From Paraburkholderia phosphatilytica (GTDB lineage Bacteria; Pseudomonadota; Gammaproteobacteria; Burkholderiales; Burkholderiaceae): a DNA stretch of 64,000 bases. The DNA is taken from positions 295,874 through 359,873 of the forward strand of contig NZ_QQOA01000001.1 in the NCBI RefSeq assembly GCF_003443895.1, written 5' to 3'. The position numbers and the translations under genes are program-made. This document shows positions 50,935 to 59,435 of this stretch, piece by piece. Position 1 is the first letter of the stretch, and every line of letters begins with the position of its first letter. Below the pieces are notes generated by a model. That model was not told the origin of the DNA. It did no database searches and worked only from the letters and a program-made list of their open reading frames with translations.

Positions 50935-51618
50935 TCACTCCACGTGCGCGAGCGCATCGACCGCATAGCGATGCCGCAGGCTGCGGTCCAGCACCGGATC
51001 GTGCAGCTCGATCTCGAATGCCGGCGACGGCGACAGCTTGCCGATAATCGATTGCGTACCGCAGAAGAGCACGGCGCCGACTGGCAAGCCGGCATCGCCG
51101 AACGCATCGCCAATCAAACGCTGCGGCGGCAACAGACGCGCGAGCGTGCCTTCCTGATAGCGCACACGCTCGCCGGCGGCATCGATGCACCAGCTACGCG
51201 CAATCAACGCATCCCAGTGCGGCGCGACTTCGTCATAGCGCCACAGCGTCGCGCCGAGTGGCTTAGCGCAGACCTGCTTCGACACGGCGACGTCATAGCC
51301 TTCGACCTTGCGATCCGTGTGATCCGAGCCGATGCCGACCAGCAGCCCCGCTTCAGCGTCATGCAACAGCACGACCTCGACTTCGCCCGACGACTGCGTG
51401 CCGATCACGTCGATCCGCGCATCGGTCGTCAGCAGCGATGGAGACACCTCGTAGAAGCACGGCACCGACGACGGACGCTTCACGCCGATCGCCGCGAGCT
51501 CCGCGATGTGATGCTCGATCTCGTCGCGATCGCGGCCCGCCCATCCGGCAATCACGAGTTGCCGCGGAGCCACGACGACCGAGGGTCCGCCGTCGATTGC
51601 ACAGGTGATTCGCGTCAT
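50935..51618 (-). CDS. DUF2848 domain protein
   Basis: A 227-residue protein from ATG 51618 (a GGACGGATG stretch upstream). It contains SSVPCFYEVSPSLLTTDARIDVIGTQSSGEVEVVLL, GIGSDHTDRKVEGYDVAVSKQVCAKPLG and LRHRYAVDAL at the end. The SDHTDR block and fold resemble the DUF2848/fumarylacetoacetase-like group. The HTDRKVE acids may bind a divalent metal. It is translationally close to the amidase and divergent from LysR. It probably acts on the acid product of the amidase, which is inference from adjacency. Confidence 0.8.
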   Translation of the reverse strand: MTRITCAIDGGPSVVVAPRQLVIAGWAGRDRDEIEHHIAELAAIGVKRPSSVPCFYEVSPSLLTTDARIDVIGTQSSGEVEVVLLHDAEAGLLVGIGSDHTDRKVEGYDVAVSKQVCAKPLGATLWRYDEVAPHWDALIARSWCIDAAGERVRYQEGTLARLLPPQRLIGDAFGDAGLPVGAVLFCGTQSIIGKLSPSPAFEIELHDPVLDRSLRHRYAVDALAHVE

Positions 51619-51798
51619 TGCCGCATCCGTCCCGGGAAGAAAGTGATGACGCCAAGTCTTCGCGGGTCCGCGCGCGCTGTCCAACAAATAAAAGTTGAGA
51701 CGTGCGCGCGCTTTTTCTTGTCACGCGGCGTTTTGCGCGGCGGTACACTGGCCGCATCCCGACTCGTCCCGCGGCCCCGCTACGGCAACCCCACCGGC

Positions 51799-52761
51799 AT
51801 GAACGTCCGCTTCCTCGAAACCTTCGTCTGGCTGGCGCGTCTGCGCAGCTTCCGGCTCACGGCCGAGCGGCTGCACGCCACCCAGGCCGCGGTATCGAGC
51901 CGCATTTCGGCGCTCGAAGAAGAACTTGGCGTGCGGCTGTTCGAGCGCGGTCCGCGTGAAGCGACGCTGACCCAGGACGGCACCAAGGCATTGCCGTTCG
52001 CCGAGCAGATCCTGCAGCTCAACCGCGCGATGCTCGCAAGTGTTGGCGACCGTTCGAAGATCGCGGGTCTGCTGCGGCTCGGCGCGATCGAATCCATCGT
52101 GCACACGTGGCTGCCCGAACTGCTAAAGCGCGTTCGCGACGAATACCCGAATCTCACGCTCGAACTGACGAGCGACACCTCCGCGAATCTATCGCTCCAG
52201 CTGACCAACGGGCATCTCGATGCGGCGCTGCTCACCACGCCCGTCACCGGCGCCGATGCGGTGAATGCGCCGCTCGGCAGCCTGCCGATGGGCTGGATGG
52301 CGAGCCCCGCGCTGAATCTGTCGGCCGAGCCGCTTTCGGAGACGGAGCTTGCCGCGTTCCAGATCGTGAGCTTCGCGCGGCACTCGCCGCCGCACGCGTT
52401 CCTCGCGGACCTGTTCGCCGCGGCCGGAGAAACGGCGGTGCGGATCAACTGCGTGTCGTCGGTGGCGGCGATCATCCGGCTCGTCGTCGACGGCTTCGGC
52501 ATTGCCGTGCTGCCCGCTGCGTTCGTGATGCGCGAACTCGAAGGCGGCCAGTTGCAGACGCTGAAGGTCGCGCATCAGGTGCCGGCGCTGCCGCTCGTCG
52601 TGTCGTACCGCCGCAGTCCGGACAGCCTGCTCGCCGAATCGATCGCGCGGCTCGCGCGCGCCGTGATGCTCGACTACAGCCTGCGGCACGGGCCGCAATT
52701 CGCGCTCGTTCCGCAAACCACCGACGCCGCAACTGCCACCGGCAGCGCGGACGCGTCCTGA
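51799..52761 (+). CDS. LysR-family regulator of amidase/DUF2848 cluster
   Basis: A 320-residue LysR from ATG 51799 (MNVRFLETFVWLARLRSFRLTAERLHATQAAVSSRISALEEELG), with ATQAAVSSRISALEEEL as recognition helix. The long open frame upstream lies on the antisense of the amidase genes and is discarded. It is divergent from DUF2848 (180 bp between) and 24 bp upstream of the ureidoglycolate-lyase-like gene, with which it may be co-transcribed. It probably controls the whole cluster in response to an amide or ureide. Confidence 0.87.
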   Translation: MNVRFLETFVWLARLRSFRLTAERLHATQAAVSSRISALEEELGVRLFERGPREATLTQDGTKALPFAEQILQLNRAMLASVGDRSKIAGLLRLGAIESIVHTWLPELLKRVRDEYPNLTLELTSDTSANLSLQLTNGHLDAALLTTPVTGADAVNAPLGSLPMGWMASPALNLSAEPLSETELAAFQIVSFARHSPPHAFLADLFAAAGETAVRINCVSSVAAIIRLVVDGFGIAVLPAAFVMRELEGGQLQTLKVAHQVPALPLVVSYRRSPDSLLAESIARLARAVMLDYSLRHGPQFALVPQTTDAATATGSADAS

Positions 52762-52785
52762 ACCCTTCCAGCCGCTGCCGATGCC

Positions 52786-53340
52786 ATGACATCCATCGCG
52801 ATCCCGATCGAACCGCTCGACGCCGACGCCTGTGCACCCTATGGCGTGATGCTCGGCAAGACACCGCCTGACGACGCGAGCGGGCCTGCGTTCTTCAGCC
52901 CATCGTCGGACTTCTGGCGCGAGCATCTGTTCGACAACGGCACGCGCAGCGAAACCGAAATTCTCTGGGTCCGCTATCGCAATTGCGATGAATCGTTGAA
53001 CGCGCTAGAAGCACACCATCTGACGCAGCAGGCGATCGTGCCGCTGACGGGCGCGCTCGTGCAGATCGTCGCGACCTCGCTGGACGACGGTTCGCCGGAT
53101 CTGCGTTCGCTGCGCGCGTTCGTCGTGCCGGTGGGTCAAGGTCTGTGCATGCACCGGGACACGTGGCATGCCACGCGCGTGCTGCAGGATGAAGTAACGG
53201 GCTTGATGCTGACGCGACCCTCGACGACCTACGATCTCGCGGTGCATCTGCGCACGGGCGCGCCTGCTGCCGAGAGCGACCTGAAGAAGATCGAGGATTA
53301 CCGGGTCACGCTAGGTGACATGGCAAAACCACATCCTTAA
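52786..53340 (+). CDS. Ureidoglycolate lyase-like protein
   Basis: A 184-residue cupin-fold protein. It starts MTSIAIPIEPLDADACAPYGVMLG, the usual ureidoglycolate lyase (AllA) opening, and has LEAHHLTQQAIVPLTGALVQIVA, LRAFVVPVGQGLCMHRDTWHATRVL and VTGLMLTRPSTTYDLAVHL. The conserved HRDTWHA block is equivalent to the HxGTWHH of AllA, with changes at the metal-binding positions. AllA splits ureidoglycolate into glyoxylate and urea. The changed histidines and the amide cluster suggest a related substrate. It converges on pstS, only 12 bp away. Confidence 0.78.
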   Translation: MTSIAIPIEPLDADACAPYGVMLGKTPPDDASGPAFFSPSSDFWREHLFDNGTRSETEILWVRYRNCDESLNALEAHHLTQQAIVPLTGALVQIVATSLDDGSPDLRSLRAFVVPVGQGLCMHRDTWHATRVLQDEVTGLMLTRPSTTYDLAVHLRTGAPAAESDLKKIEDYRVTLGDMAKPHP

Positions 53341-53352
53341 TCCCTGAAGCGA

Positions 53353-54393
53353 TCACTGCCCGGCCACGATAGGCTTGCGCGCAACGTCATCGCCTCCGTT
53401 CGCCGGCCATTGCGCGCGGATCTTCGTCACCACCATATCCGGCAACGGAATGTAGTCAAGCGCCTGGACTGTCGGGCCGCCGTGATTGAACGCCCAGTCG
53501 AAGAACTTCAGCGTCGCTGCGTCCTGGCCAGGCTTTCCGGCTGACACGTGCAGCAACACGTACGTAGCCCCCATGACCGGCCATGCATCCTTGCCCGGCT
53601 GATTAGTCAGCAACTGCGAGAGCGAGCCTGACCAGTCAGCGCTCGCGGCCGCCGCTTTGAAGCTCTCGACGCCAGGCTGAACGACGTTGCCCGCCGCATT
53701 CGTCATCGCGATATACGTCAGGCGGTTCTGCTTCGTGAAGTCCCACGCCACATAACCGATCGCGCCCGGCAAATATCCGACGTAAGTCGCGACGCCCTCG
53801 TTGCCTTTGCCGCCGATGCCAAGCGGCCAGCGCACGCTGATGCCCTCGCCGACCCGCTGCTTCCATTCCGGGCTCACCTGCGCAAGGTAATGCGTCCAGA
53901 TCAGCGTGGTGCCCGAGCCATCCTGACGCCGCACGACAGCGATCGGATAGTTGGGCATCTTGAGCTTCGGATTCAGCCGCATGATCGCCGGATCGTCCCA
54001 GTACAGGATCTTGCCGAGAAAGATCTGCGCGATCACCGGCCCCGTCAGCATGACTTGCCCAGGCTTGAGGCCCGGCAGATTCACGACCGGCACGACGCCG
54101 CCAATCGCTATCGGGAATTGACGCAGTCCGCTCTTGCTAAGCTGGTCGTCGGTGAGCGGTGCATCGGAGCCGGCGAAATCGACCGTATTCGCGGTGATCT
54201 GCCTGAGCCCGTCCGACGAACCCGTGCCGCGGTACGTCACCTGCATTCCGCCTGACTTTTGATAGTCGGCGGCCCAGCGGGCGTACAGGGGTTCGGCGAA
54301 CGTGCTGCCCACGCCGGTGATGCCGCCGGACCAGCTCGGGCCAGCGAACACGCTAAACAGCAGCGCGGCCATCAGGAAGCGCGATGTCCTCAT
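53353..54393 (-). CDS. pstS: Phosphate ABC transporter substrate-binding protein PstS
   Basis: A 346-residue periplasmic protein from ATG 54393 (GGGAGA upstream). Its signal peptide is MRTSRFLMAALLFSVFAGPSWS. Phosphate-binding residues appear in GVGSTFAEPLYARWAADY, TGSSDGLRQI, DFAGSDAPL and RQDGSGTTLIWTHYL. No pstCAB, phoU or phoB genes are near, so it is an orphan PstS that would use a transporter encoded elsewhere. A PHO box on the minus strand at 54575-54558 lies 165 bp upstream, supporting induction by phosphate starvation via PhoB. Confidence 0.92.
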   Translation of the reverse strand: MRTSRFLMAALLFSVFAGPSWSGGITGVGSTFAEPLYARWAADYQKSGGMQVTYRGTGSSDGLRQITANTVDFAGSDAPLTDDQLSKSGLRQFPIAIGGVVPVVNLPGLKPGQVMLTGPVIAQIFLGKILYWDDPAIMRLNPKLKMPNYPIAVVRRQDGSGTTLIWTHYLAQVSPEWKQRVGEGISVRWPLGIGGKGNEGVATYVGYLPGAIGYVAWDFTKQNRLTYIAMTNAAGNVVQPGVESFKAAAASADWSGSLSQLLTNQPGKDAWPVMGATYVLLHVSAGKPGQDAATLKFFDWAFNHGGPTVQALDYIPLPDMVVTKIRAQWPANGGDDVARKPIVAGQ

Positions 54394-54557
54394 AGTGGTC
54401 TCCCGGCCGAACGTGATGCGGGACATCGCTCATGAAGACGTCTCATGCACACTTGCCAGTCCCACGATTCTTTTCGAAGGCGACAACGGCGGCAACGCGA
54501 GCAGCCGGACTATCAGGCTGGTTTGTTTTTGTTTAGCGAAAACGCGATTCAAAAGCC

Positions 54558-54575
54558 ATTACAGGATGGTGACAG
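54558..54575 (-). promoter_or_regulatory. PHO box upstream of pstS
   Basis: On the minus strand the site reads CTGTCAC-CATC-CTGTAAT, two direct 7-bp repeats of the PhoB consensus CTGTCAT with the standard 4-bp spacer. The orientation is toward pstS, and the distance to its ATG is 165 bp. Six of seven and five of seven positions match. The downstream -10 is not clear. Confidence 0.75.
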
Positions 54576-54620
54576 GCAGGATTCCAATTGAATCCTGCTA
54601 TCGACGTGCGTTCCCCCGCA

Positions 54621-55097
54621 TTACTTCGCGGCCGCTGCGCGCTCGATTCCGGCGATGTCGATCTTCTTCATCGTCATCATCGCGTCCATCGCGCGTGCGC
54701 CCACTTCGCGGTCCGCGTGGTTCACGAGTTCGAGCAGACGTTTAGGCGTGATCTGCCAGAAGAACCCCCAGCGGTCCTTGCACCAGCCGCACGCCCGTTC
54801 CTCGCCGCCATTGCCGACAATCGCGTTCCAGTACCGGTCGGTCTCTTCCTGGCTATCGGTCACCACCATGAAGCTGGTCGCTTCGCTCGGCGTGAAGTTC
54901 GGGCCGCCGTTCAGCCCCACGAAACGCTGGCCGAGCACGGTGAATTCCAGCGTCAGTTCGTTGCCTTGTCCGATGCCCGGCTTGGGTGAAACATGGCCCG
55001 GGCCGACATGACTATCCGGAAACGTCGCGGCGTAAAACTCCGCCGCTTCGCGCGCGCTGCCTTGATCGAACCACACGCATGTCACGAGTTCAGTCAT
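54621..55097 (-). CDS. VOC-superfamily protein (PhnB/3-demethylubiquinone methyltransferase-like domain)
   Basis: A 158-residue glyoxalase-fold protein. ATG 55097 is preferred because AGGAG ends six bases upstream; an ATG directly abutting the SD (55103) is less likely. It has [49 protein letters not shown] and [22 protein letters not shown], the repeated beta-alpha-beta units of the PhnB-like VOC group. The function of this group is unknown, and phnB itself is not linked to catalysis of phosphonates. It stands alone after pstS. Confidence 0.85.
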   Translation of the reverse strand: MTELVTCVWFDQGSAREAAEFYAATFPDSHVGPGHVSPKPGIGQGNELTLEFTVLGQRFVGLNGGPNFTPSEATSFMVVTDSQEETDRYWNAIVGNGGEERACGWCKDRWGFFWQITPKRLLELVNHADREVGARAMDAMMTMKKIDIAGIERAAAAK

Positions 55098-55230
55098 CGT
55101 CATCTCCTGGTGAAATTGCTCATGTTCCCGGGGTGCCTTTGGCATCGAACCCTCGGGCATTGAAGCTGACACACGGGTATTTCACGAGTTCCAGGTGCGT
55201 TCCGTAGTCTCGCTCGGCGAGCCGCACATC

Positions 55231-56145
55231 TCACCGGCACTCAGCCAGGAAGCGCGGATCCAGCCGCGCGCGAGCGAAAGCCCGCACGTGCTCGACGAAC
55301 GAGTTGAGCAGCAGCGCCGCCGGACGCTGCGATGGCTTCAGCAGCGAAAAGTCGATGGTCAAGGCCGGTTCGAACGGCTTGAACACCACGCCGCCGCCGC
55401 GATATCCCCACGCGCTGACCGCATCGATCAGCGACACACCCACCCCCGCTTCGACGAACGAGCAGATCGCATGCGACACGCCCGTCTCCACCTGCAGCTT
55501 CGGCTGGATGCCGTGCGAGGCGAACAGCGCATCGATCTGCAGGCGCGAATCGAGCGTGCGCGGATGCGCGACGAACGGCTGCCCTTCCAGATCGGCGGGG
55601 CGGATGATGTCGCGCGAACACAGTGGATGCCCAACCGGCAACGCGCAGACGATGCGCGCCGAGATCAGCCGCTCGCCGTGCGGGCTCGGATGATTCATCG
55701 ACAGAATCGCGATGCCCGCATCGCAGCGCTGCCCAACCACCATGTCGACCACCGAACGCGACGAATGCACGAGCACGCCGACGTGCGCCTCGGTATGGGT
55801 CTTGATGTAATCGGCAATGGCATGCGGCAGGAACGACAGCGCGATAGCAGGCGCCGCCGCGATCTGCAGCGTGCCGCGCTGCAGCGCGCGAATTTCGTCG
55901 GCGGCGCGCGCGATACGGTCGACGCCAGCCAGCGAGCGCTGCACTTCTTCGTAGAGCGCCTGCGCCTCGACCGTCGGGTGCAGCCGTCCCTTTACCCGCT
56001 CGAATAGTGAAAACCCTAACGACTGTTCGAGATCGGCGATCAGACGCGTGGTGGCGGGCTGCGAGATATGCAGCATGTCGCTCGCGCGAGTGACCGTCTC
56101 GCAAAGCATCACGGCGCGAAAGGCTTCCAGCTGGCGGAGTTTCAT
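55231..56145 (-). CDS. LysR-family regulator (OccR/NocR-like)
   Basis: A 304-residue LysR from ATG 56145 (MKLRQLEAFRAVMLCETVTRASDMLHISQPATTRLIADLEQSLG). The helix-turn-helix ISQPATTRLIADLEQ and the FSLFERVKGRLHPTVEAQALYEEV continuation resemble regulators of opine and arginine catabolism. It is divergent from a polyamine/opine-type ABC transporter and FAD/2Fe-2S oxidase operon, with 186 bp between, and a dyad-like ATAACAGAATGCTAT lies there at 56158-56172. Activation of that operon by its opine-like substrate is inferred. Confidence 0.88.
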   Translation of the reverse strand: MKLRQLEAFRAVMLCETVTRASDMLHISQPATTRLIADLEQSLGFSLFERVKGRLHPTVEAQALYEEVQRSLAGVDRIARAADEIRALQRGTLQIAAAPAIALSFLPHAIADYIKTHTEAHVGVLVHSSRSVVDMVVGQRCDAGIAILSMNHPSPHGERLISARIVCALPVGHPLCSRDIIRPADLEGQPFVAHPRTLDSRLQIDALFASHGIQPKLQVETGVSHAICSFVEAGVGVSLIDAVSAWGYRGGGVVFKPFEPALTIDFSLLKPSQRPAALLLNSFVEHVRAFARARLDPRFLAECR

Positions 56146-56331
56146 CGATAGCGTCCTATAACAGAATGCTATTGTCTTTCTAAAAAAAAGCATTTTGCAT
56201 CCGTTTTTGGCCTGCCTATGGTGGCACCAGATGCCCCAGCCAGGGCGTGAACGGTTCACGTGGATGCCATAGCAATGTGTATTCGCACACGCACGGCCAC
56301 GGTCGCGCAGCCAACCCAGGGAGTGACAGCA

Positions 56332-57369
56332 ATGATGAAGACCATCGTGGTTTCAGCGGCGCTCGCGGCTTTTGCGTCGCTGGCCGCGTCCAGCGCATTC
56401 GCGCAACCGACGCTCTACGTCGGGTCGTACGGGGGTTCGACGCAGGATGCATTCGAGAAAAGCATCATCCCGGCGTTCGAAAAGGCGCATGACGTGAAGA
56501 TCGTCTACGTACCGGGCAATTCCACCGACACACTCGCGAAACTTCAGGCGCAGAAGGACAAGGAAGAGCTGAACGTCGTGCTGCTCGACGATGGCCCGAT
56601 GTATCAGGCGGTGCAGTTCGGCTTCTGCGACAAGCTCGCCGACGCGCCGGTCTATCACGACCTGTATCCGCTCGCGCACCTGAGCGACAAGGCGGTCGCG
56701 CTGGGTGTGGTCGCAACCGGCCTCGCGTACAACGCGGACGCATTCAAGAAGGCTGGCCTGCCGCCGCCCGATTCGTGGAAAGCGCTGACCGACAAGCGCT
56801 TCAACCAGAAGATCGCGGTACCGCCGATCTCGAACACCTACGGCCTGCAAACGCTGCTGATGTTCGCGCGCCTGAACGGCGGCAGCGAGAGCAACATCGC
56901 GCCGGGCTTCACCGCGCTGATCAAGAACGTCGCGCCGAACGTGCTCGCGTGGGAGCCGTCGCCCGGCAAGATGACCGAGCTCTTCCAGGACGGCGACGTG
57001 ACGCTCGCGGTATGGGGCAGCGGCCGCGTGCAGACGCTCGAGCAAACCGGCTTCCCGATCCGTTTCGTCTATCCGAAGGAAGGCGCGATGGCGCTGATGA
57101 CGGCAGCGTGCCCCGTCGTGCAGAACAAGGAAGCGCAGCTCTCGCAGCAGTTCGTGCAGTACCTGCTCACGCCGGAAATCCAGACAGTGCTCGCGCAGAC
57201 CCAGGCGTGGGGCCCGGTGAATACGAAAACGAAGCTCGCGCCGAATGTTGCGGCGACGGTGCCGTACGGCAAGGACGAAATCGCGAAGCTGCTGCCCACG
57301 AACTGGGACATCGTCAACGCGAAACGCGCCGACTGGACCAACGAATGGAACCGGCAGGTCGAGCGTTGA
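56332..57369 (+). CDS. Spermidine/putrescine-type ABC transporter substrate-binding protein
   Basis: A 345-residue periplasmic protein from ATG 56332 (AGGGAG upstream), with the signal peptide KTIVVSAALAAFASLAASSAFAQ. It has PTLYVGSYGGSTQDAFEKSIIPAFEKAHDVKIVYVPGN and ALTDKRFNQKIAVPPISNTYGLQTLL, the PotD/SBP8-like binding protein type II fold. The downstream PotA-like ATPase and two PotBC-like permeases complete an importer. A hairpin after the stop probably stabilises this first cistron for higher expression. The linked oxidase suggests an amino-acid-derived opine or polyamine substrate. Confidence 0.9.
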   Translation: MMKTIVVSAALAAFASLAASSAFAQPTLYVGSYGGSTQDAFEKSIIPAFEKAHDVKIVYVPGNSTDTLAKLQAQKDKEELNVVLLDDGPMYQAVQFGFCDKLADAPVYHDLYPLAHLSDKAVALGVVATGLAYNADAFKKAGLPPPDSWKALTDKRFNQKIAVPPISNTYGLQTLLMFARLNGGSESNIAPGFTALIKNVAPNVLAWEPSPGKMTELFQDGDVTLAVWGSGRVQTLEQTGFPIRFVYPKEGAMALMTAACPVVQNKEAQLSQQFVQYLLTPEIQTVLAQTQAWGPVNTKTKLAPNVAATVPYGKDEIAKLLPTNWDIVNAKRADWTNEWNRQVER

Positions 57370-57391
57370 CAGGTTGATCGCAGCAGGGCCC

Positions 57392-57417
57392 GAGCCGGCC
57401 TGAACGCACGCCGGCTC
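57392..57417 (+). terminator. Intercistronic hairpin after the binding-protein gene
   Basis: GAGCCGGC and GCCGGCTC (8-bp perfect arms) flank a 10-base loop, 23 bp after the binding-protein stop and 56 bp before the ATPase gene. There is no U-tract. Such structures commonly let binding-protein mRNA exceed that of the membrane components by protecting its 3' end or causing partial termination. Confidence 0.6.
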
Positions 57418-57472
57418 TTCCGAAACGAGAACGCGGCGGCCTGCAGGCTGCCGCTCCACCCGCCCGGTCCCC

Positions 57473-58534
57473 ATGACATTCCTGCACCTTGAAGGCCTGT
57501 CGAAACGCTACGACGACTTCGTCGCCGTCAATGGTCTGTCGCTCGACGTGGAGCGCGGCGAGTTCGTCTCGCTGCTCGGCCCGTCCGGCTGCGGCAAGAC
57601 CACCACGCTGCAGATGATCGCCGGCTTCGTCACGCCGAACGCGGGCCGCATCGCGCTGAACGGCCGCGACATCACGCAACTCGCACCGGAAAAGCGCGGG
57701 ATGGGCGTGGTGTTCCAGAGCTACGCGCTGTTCGCGCACATGACCGTCGCGGACAACGTCGGCTTCGGGCTCGAAATGCGCCGTGTGCCGCGCGCGCAGC
57801 GCGTCGGGCGGATCCGCGAAGCACTTGCGCTGGTGCGGCTCGAAGGTCTCGACAAGCGCTACCCGCGCGAGCTTTCCGGCGGCCAGCGGCAACGCGTCGC
57901 GATCGCGCGGGCGCTCGTGATCCAGCCCGACGTGCTGCTGCTCGACGAACCGATGTCGAACCTCGACGCGAAGCTGCGCGAGGAGATGCACATCGAGCTG
58001 CGCGCGATCCAGCGCAAGCTGCGTATCACGACGATCCTCGTCACGCACGATCAGGTCGAAGCGATGACGATGAGCGACCGCATCGCGGTGATGCACGCGG
58101 GCCGCATCGTGCAGGTCGCGTCGCCGCTCGATGCGTACGAGCGGCCCGAATCGCCGTTCGCGTCCACTTTCCTCGGCCGTACCAATGCGTTCGAAGGCAC
58201 CGTGCTAGAGCGCAAGCCGAACTGCTGCGTCGTGCAGGTCGGCTCGCGGCAGCTGCACGTGCGGCACGAAGGTCGCGAATTCGGCCGCGACGTGCACGTG
58301 TACGTGCGCCCGGAAAAGCTGCGCCTCGCGCACAACGGCACCGGCGACACGCTGCCGGGCCGCGTGCGCACCCGCGTATTCCTCGGCAGTCACTGGATGC
58401 TCGAAGTGGACAGCGCGCTCGGCGTGTTCCGCATCAGCCAGCCGAACACGGGCGAGCCGCCGCCGCCCGAAGGCGAGTCGGTGCATGTCGAATGGTCCGA
58501 CGACGACCTGCGCATTCTGACGATGGAGGCCTGA
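57473..58534 (+). CDS. ABC transporter ATP-binding protein (PotA-like)
   Basis: A 353-residue ATPase with all motifs: Walker A GPSGCGKTTTLQ, Q-loop FQSYALF, signature ELSGGQRQRVAIARAL, Walker B VLLLDEPMSNLDAKLRE and H-loop VTHDQ. A C-terminal TOBE-like domain begins near residue 240 (NAFEGTVLERKPNCCVV). The ATG at 57473 has no clear Shine-Dalgarno. It powers the importer with the two following permeases; only one base separates its stop from the next start. Confidence 0.92.
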   Translation: MTFLHLEGLSKRYDDFVAVNGLSLDVERGEFVSLLGPSGCGKTTTLQMIAGFVTPNAGRIALNGRDITQLAPEKRGMGVVFQSYALFAHMTVADNVGFGLEMRRVPRAQRVGRIREALALVRLEGLDKRYPRELSGGQRQRVAIARALVIQPDVLLLDEPMSNLDAKLREEMHIELRAIQRKLRITTILVTHDQVEAMTMSDRIAVMHAGRIVQVASPLDAYERPESPFASTFLGRTNAFEGTVLERKPNCCVVQVGSRQLHVRHEGREFGRDVHVYVRPEKLRLAHNGTGDTLPGRVRTRVFLGSHWMLEVDSALGVFRISQPNTGEPPPPEGESVHVEWSDDDLRILTMEA

Positions 58535-58535
58535 G

Positions 58536-59423
58536 ATGGCAGACCTCACGCTCGCCACGGCGCCGCGCCGCATCGAACGCGCGCCGTGGCTGCTGTCGGC
58601 GCCGGCGCTGCTGCTGTTCACCGGCCTGCTGATCGTACCGATGATCCTGATCGCGATCCTGTCGTTCCATGCATTCGACGGCACTCAAGGCATCCTGCCG
58701 CGCTACACGTTGTCGAACTATATCGAAGTGATCAGTGACCCGTACTATCACTCGATCTTCATCCGCACCGCCGGTTTGTCGCTGCTCGTCACGGTGCTGT
58801 GCATCCTGCTCGGCGTGCCCGAGACGCTGATCCTCGCGCGCATGCGCTCGCCGTGGCGCAGCATCTTTCTGCTCGTCGTGCTCGGGCCGCTGCTGATTTC
58901 CGTGGTGGTTCGCACGCTCGGCTGGGCGATCCTGATGGGCCGCGACGGCCTCATCAACACCGCGCTGCGCTCGCTGCATCTGATCGATTCGCCGCTGCGG
59001 CTGCTGTTTACGCTGACCGGCGTCACCATCGCGCTCGTGCACGTGCTGGTGCCGTTCATGGTGATCTCCGTGTGGGCGTCCATTCAAAAGCTCGATCCGC
59101 AGATCGAGCACGCCGGCCGCTCGCTCGGCGGCCCGCGCTTCACCGTGTTCCGCCGCGTCGTGTTTCCGCAGCTGCTGCCGGGCGTGCTGTCGGGCAGCAT
59201 CATCGTGTTCGCGCTGTCGGCCTCCGCGTTCGCGACGCCGGCGATCATCGGTGGACGTCGGCTGAAGGTGGTCGCGACCGCCGCTTACGACGAATTCCTG
59301 AGCACGCTGAACTGGCCGCTCGGCGCGTCGATCGCGGTGCTGCTGCTGATCGCGAACGTCGTGATCATCCTCGGCTGCAACCGGCTCGTCGAACGGCGTT
59401 TCCGCGCCGTGTTCGAGTCCTGA
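58536..59423 (+). CDS. ABC transporter permease (PotB-like)
   Basis: A 295-residue inner-membrane protein with about six helices. After APWLLSAPALLLFTGLLIVPMILIAIL it has the long loop, then the permease EAA-type motif HAGRSLGGPRFTVFRRVVFPQLLPGVLSG near residue 200, where the ATPase docks. The PotB/PotH position (first permease after the ATPase) and sequence fit a polyamine-type importer. It is in tight operon order with its neighbours. Confidence 0.9.
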   Translation: MADLTLATAPRRIERAPWLLSAPALLLFTGLLIVPMILIAILSFHAFDGTQGILPRYTLSNYIEVISDPYYHSIFIRTAGLSLLVTVLCILLGVPETLILARMRSPWRSIFLLVVLGPLLISVVVRTLGWAILMGRDGLINTALRSLHLIDSPLRLLFTLTGVTIALVHVLVPFMVISVWASIQKLDPQIEHAGRSLGGPRFTVFRRVVFPQLLPGVLSGSIIVFALSASAFATPAIIGGRRLKVVATAAYDEFLSTLNWPLGASIAVLLLIANVVIILGCNRLVERRFRAVFES

Positions 59424-59435
59424 CGGAGCGGCGCG

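Noticed and set aside
54302..54745. Plus-strand 147-codon frame before the VOC gene
   Set aside because: It covers the pstS promoter with its PHO box and the antisense of the VOC gene; the composition is that of a shadow.
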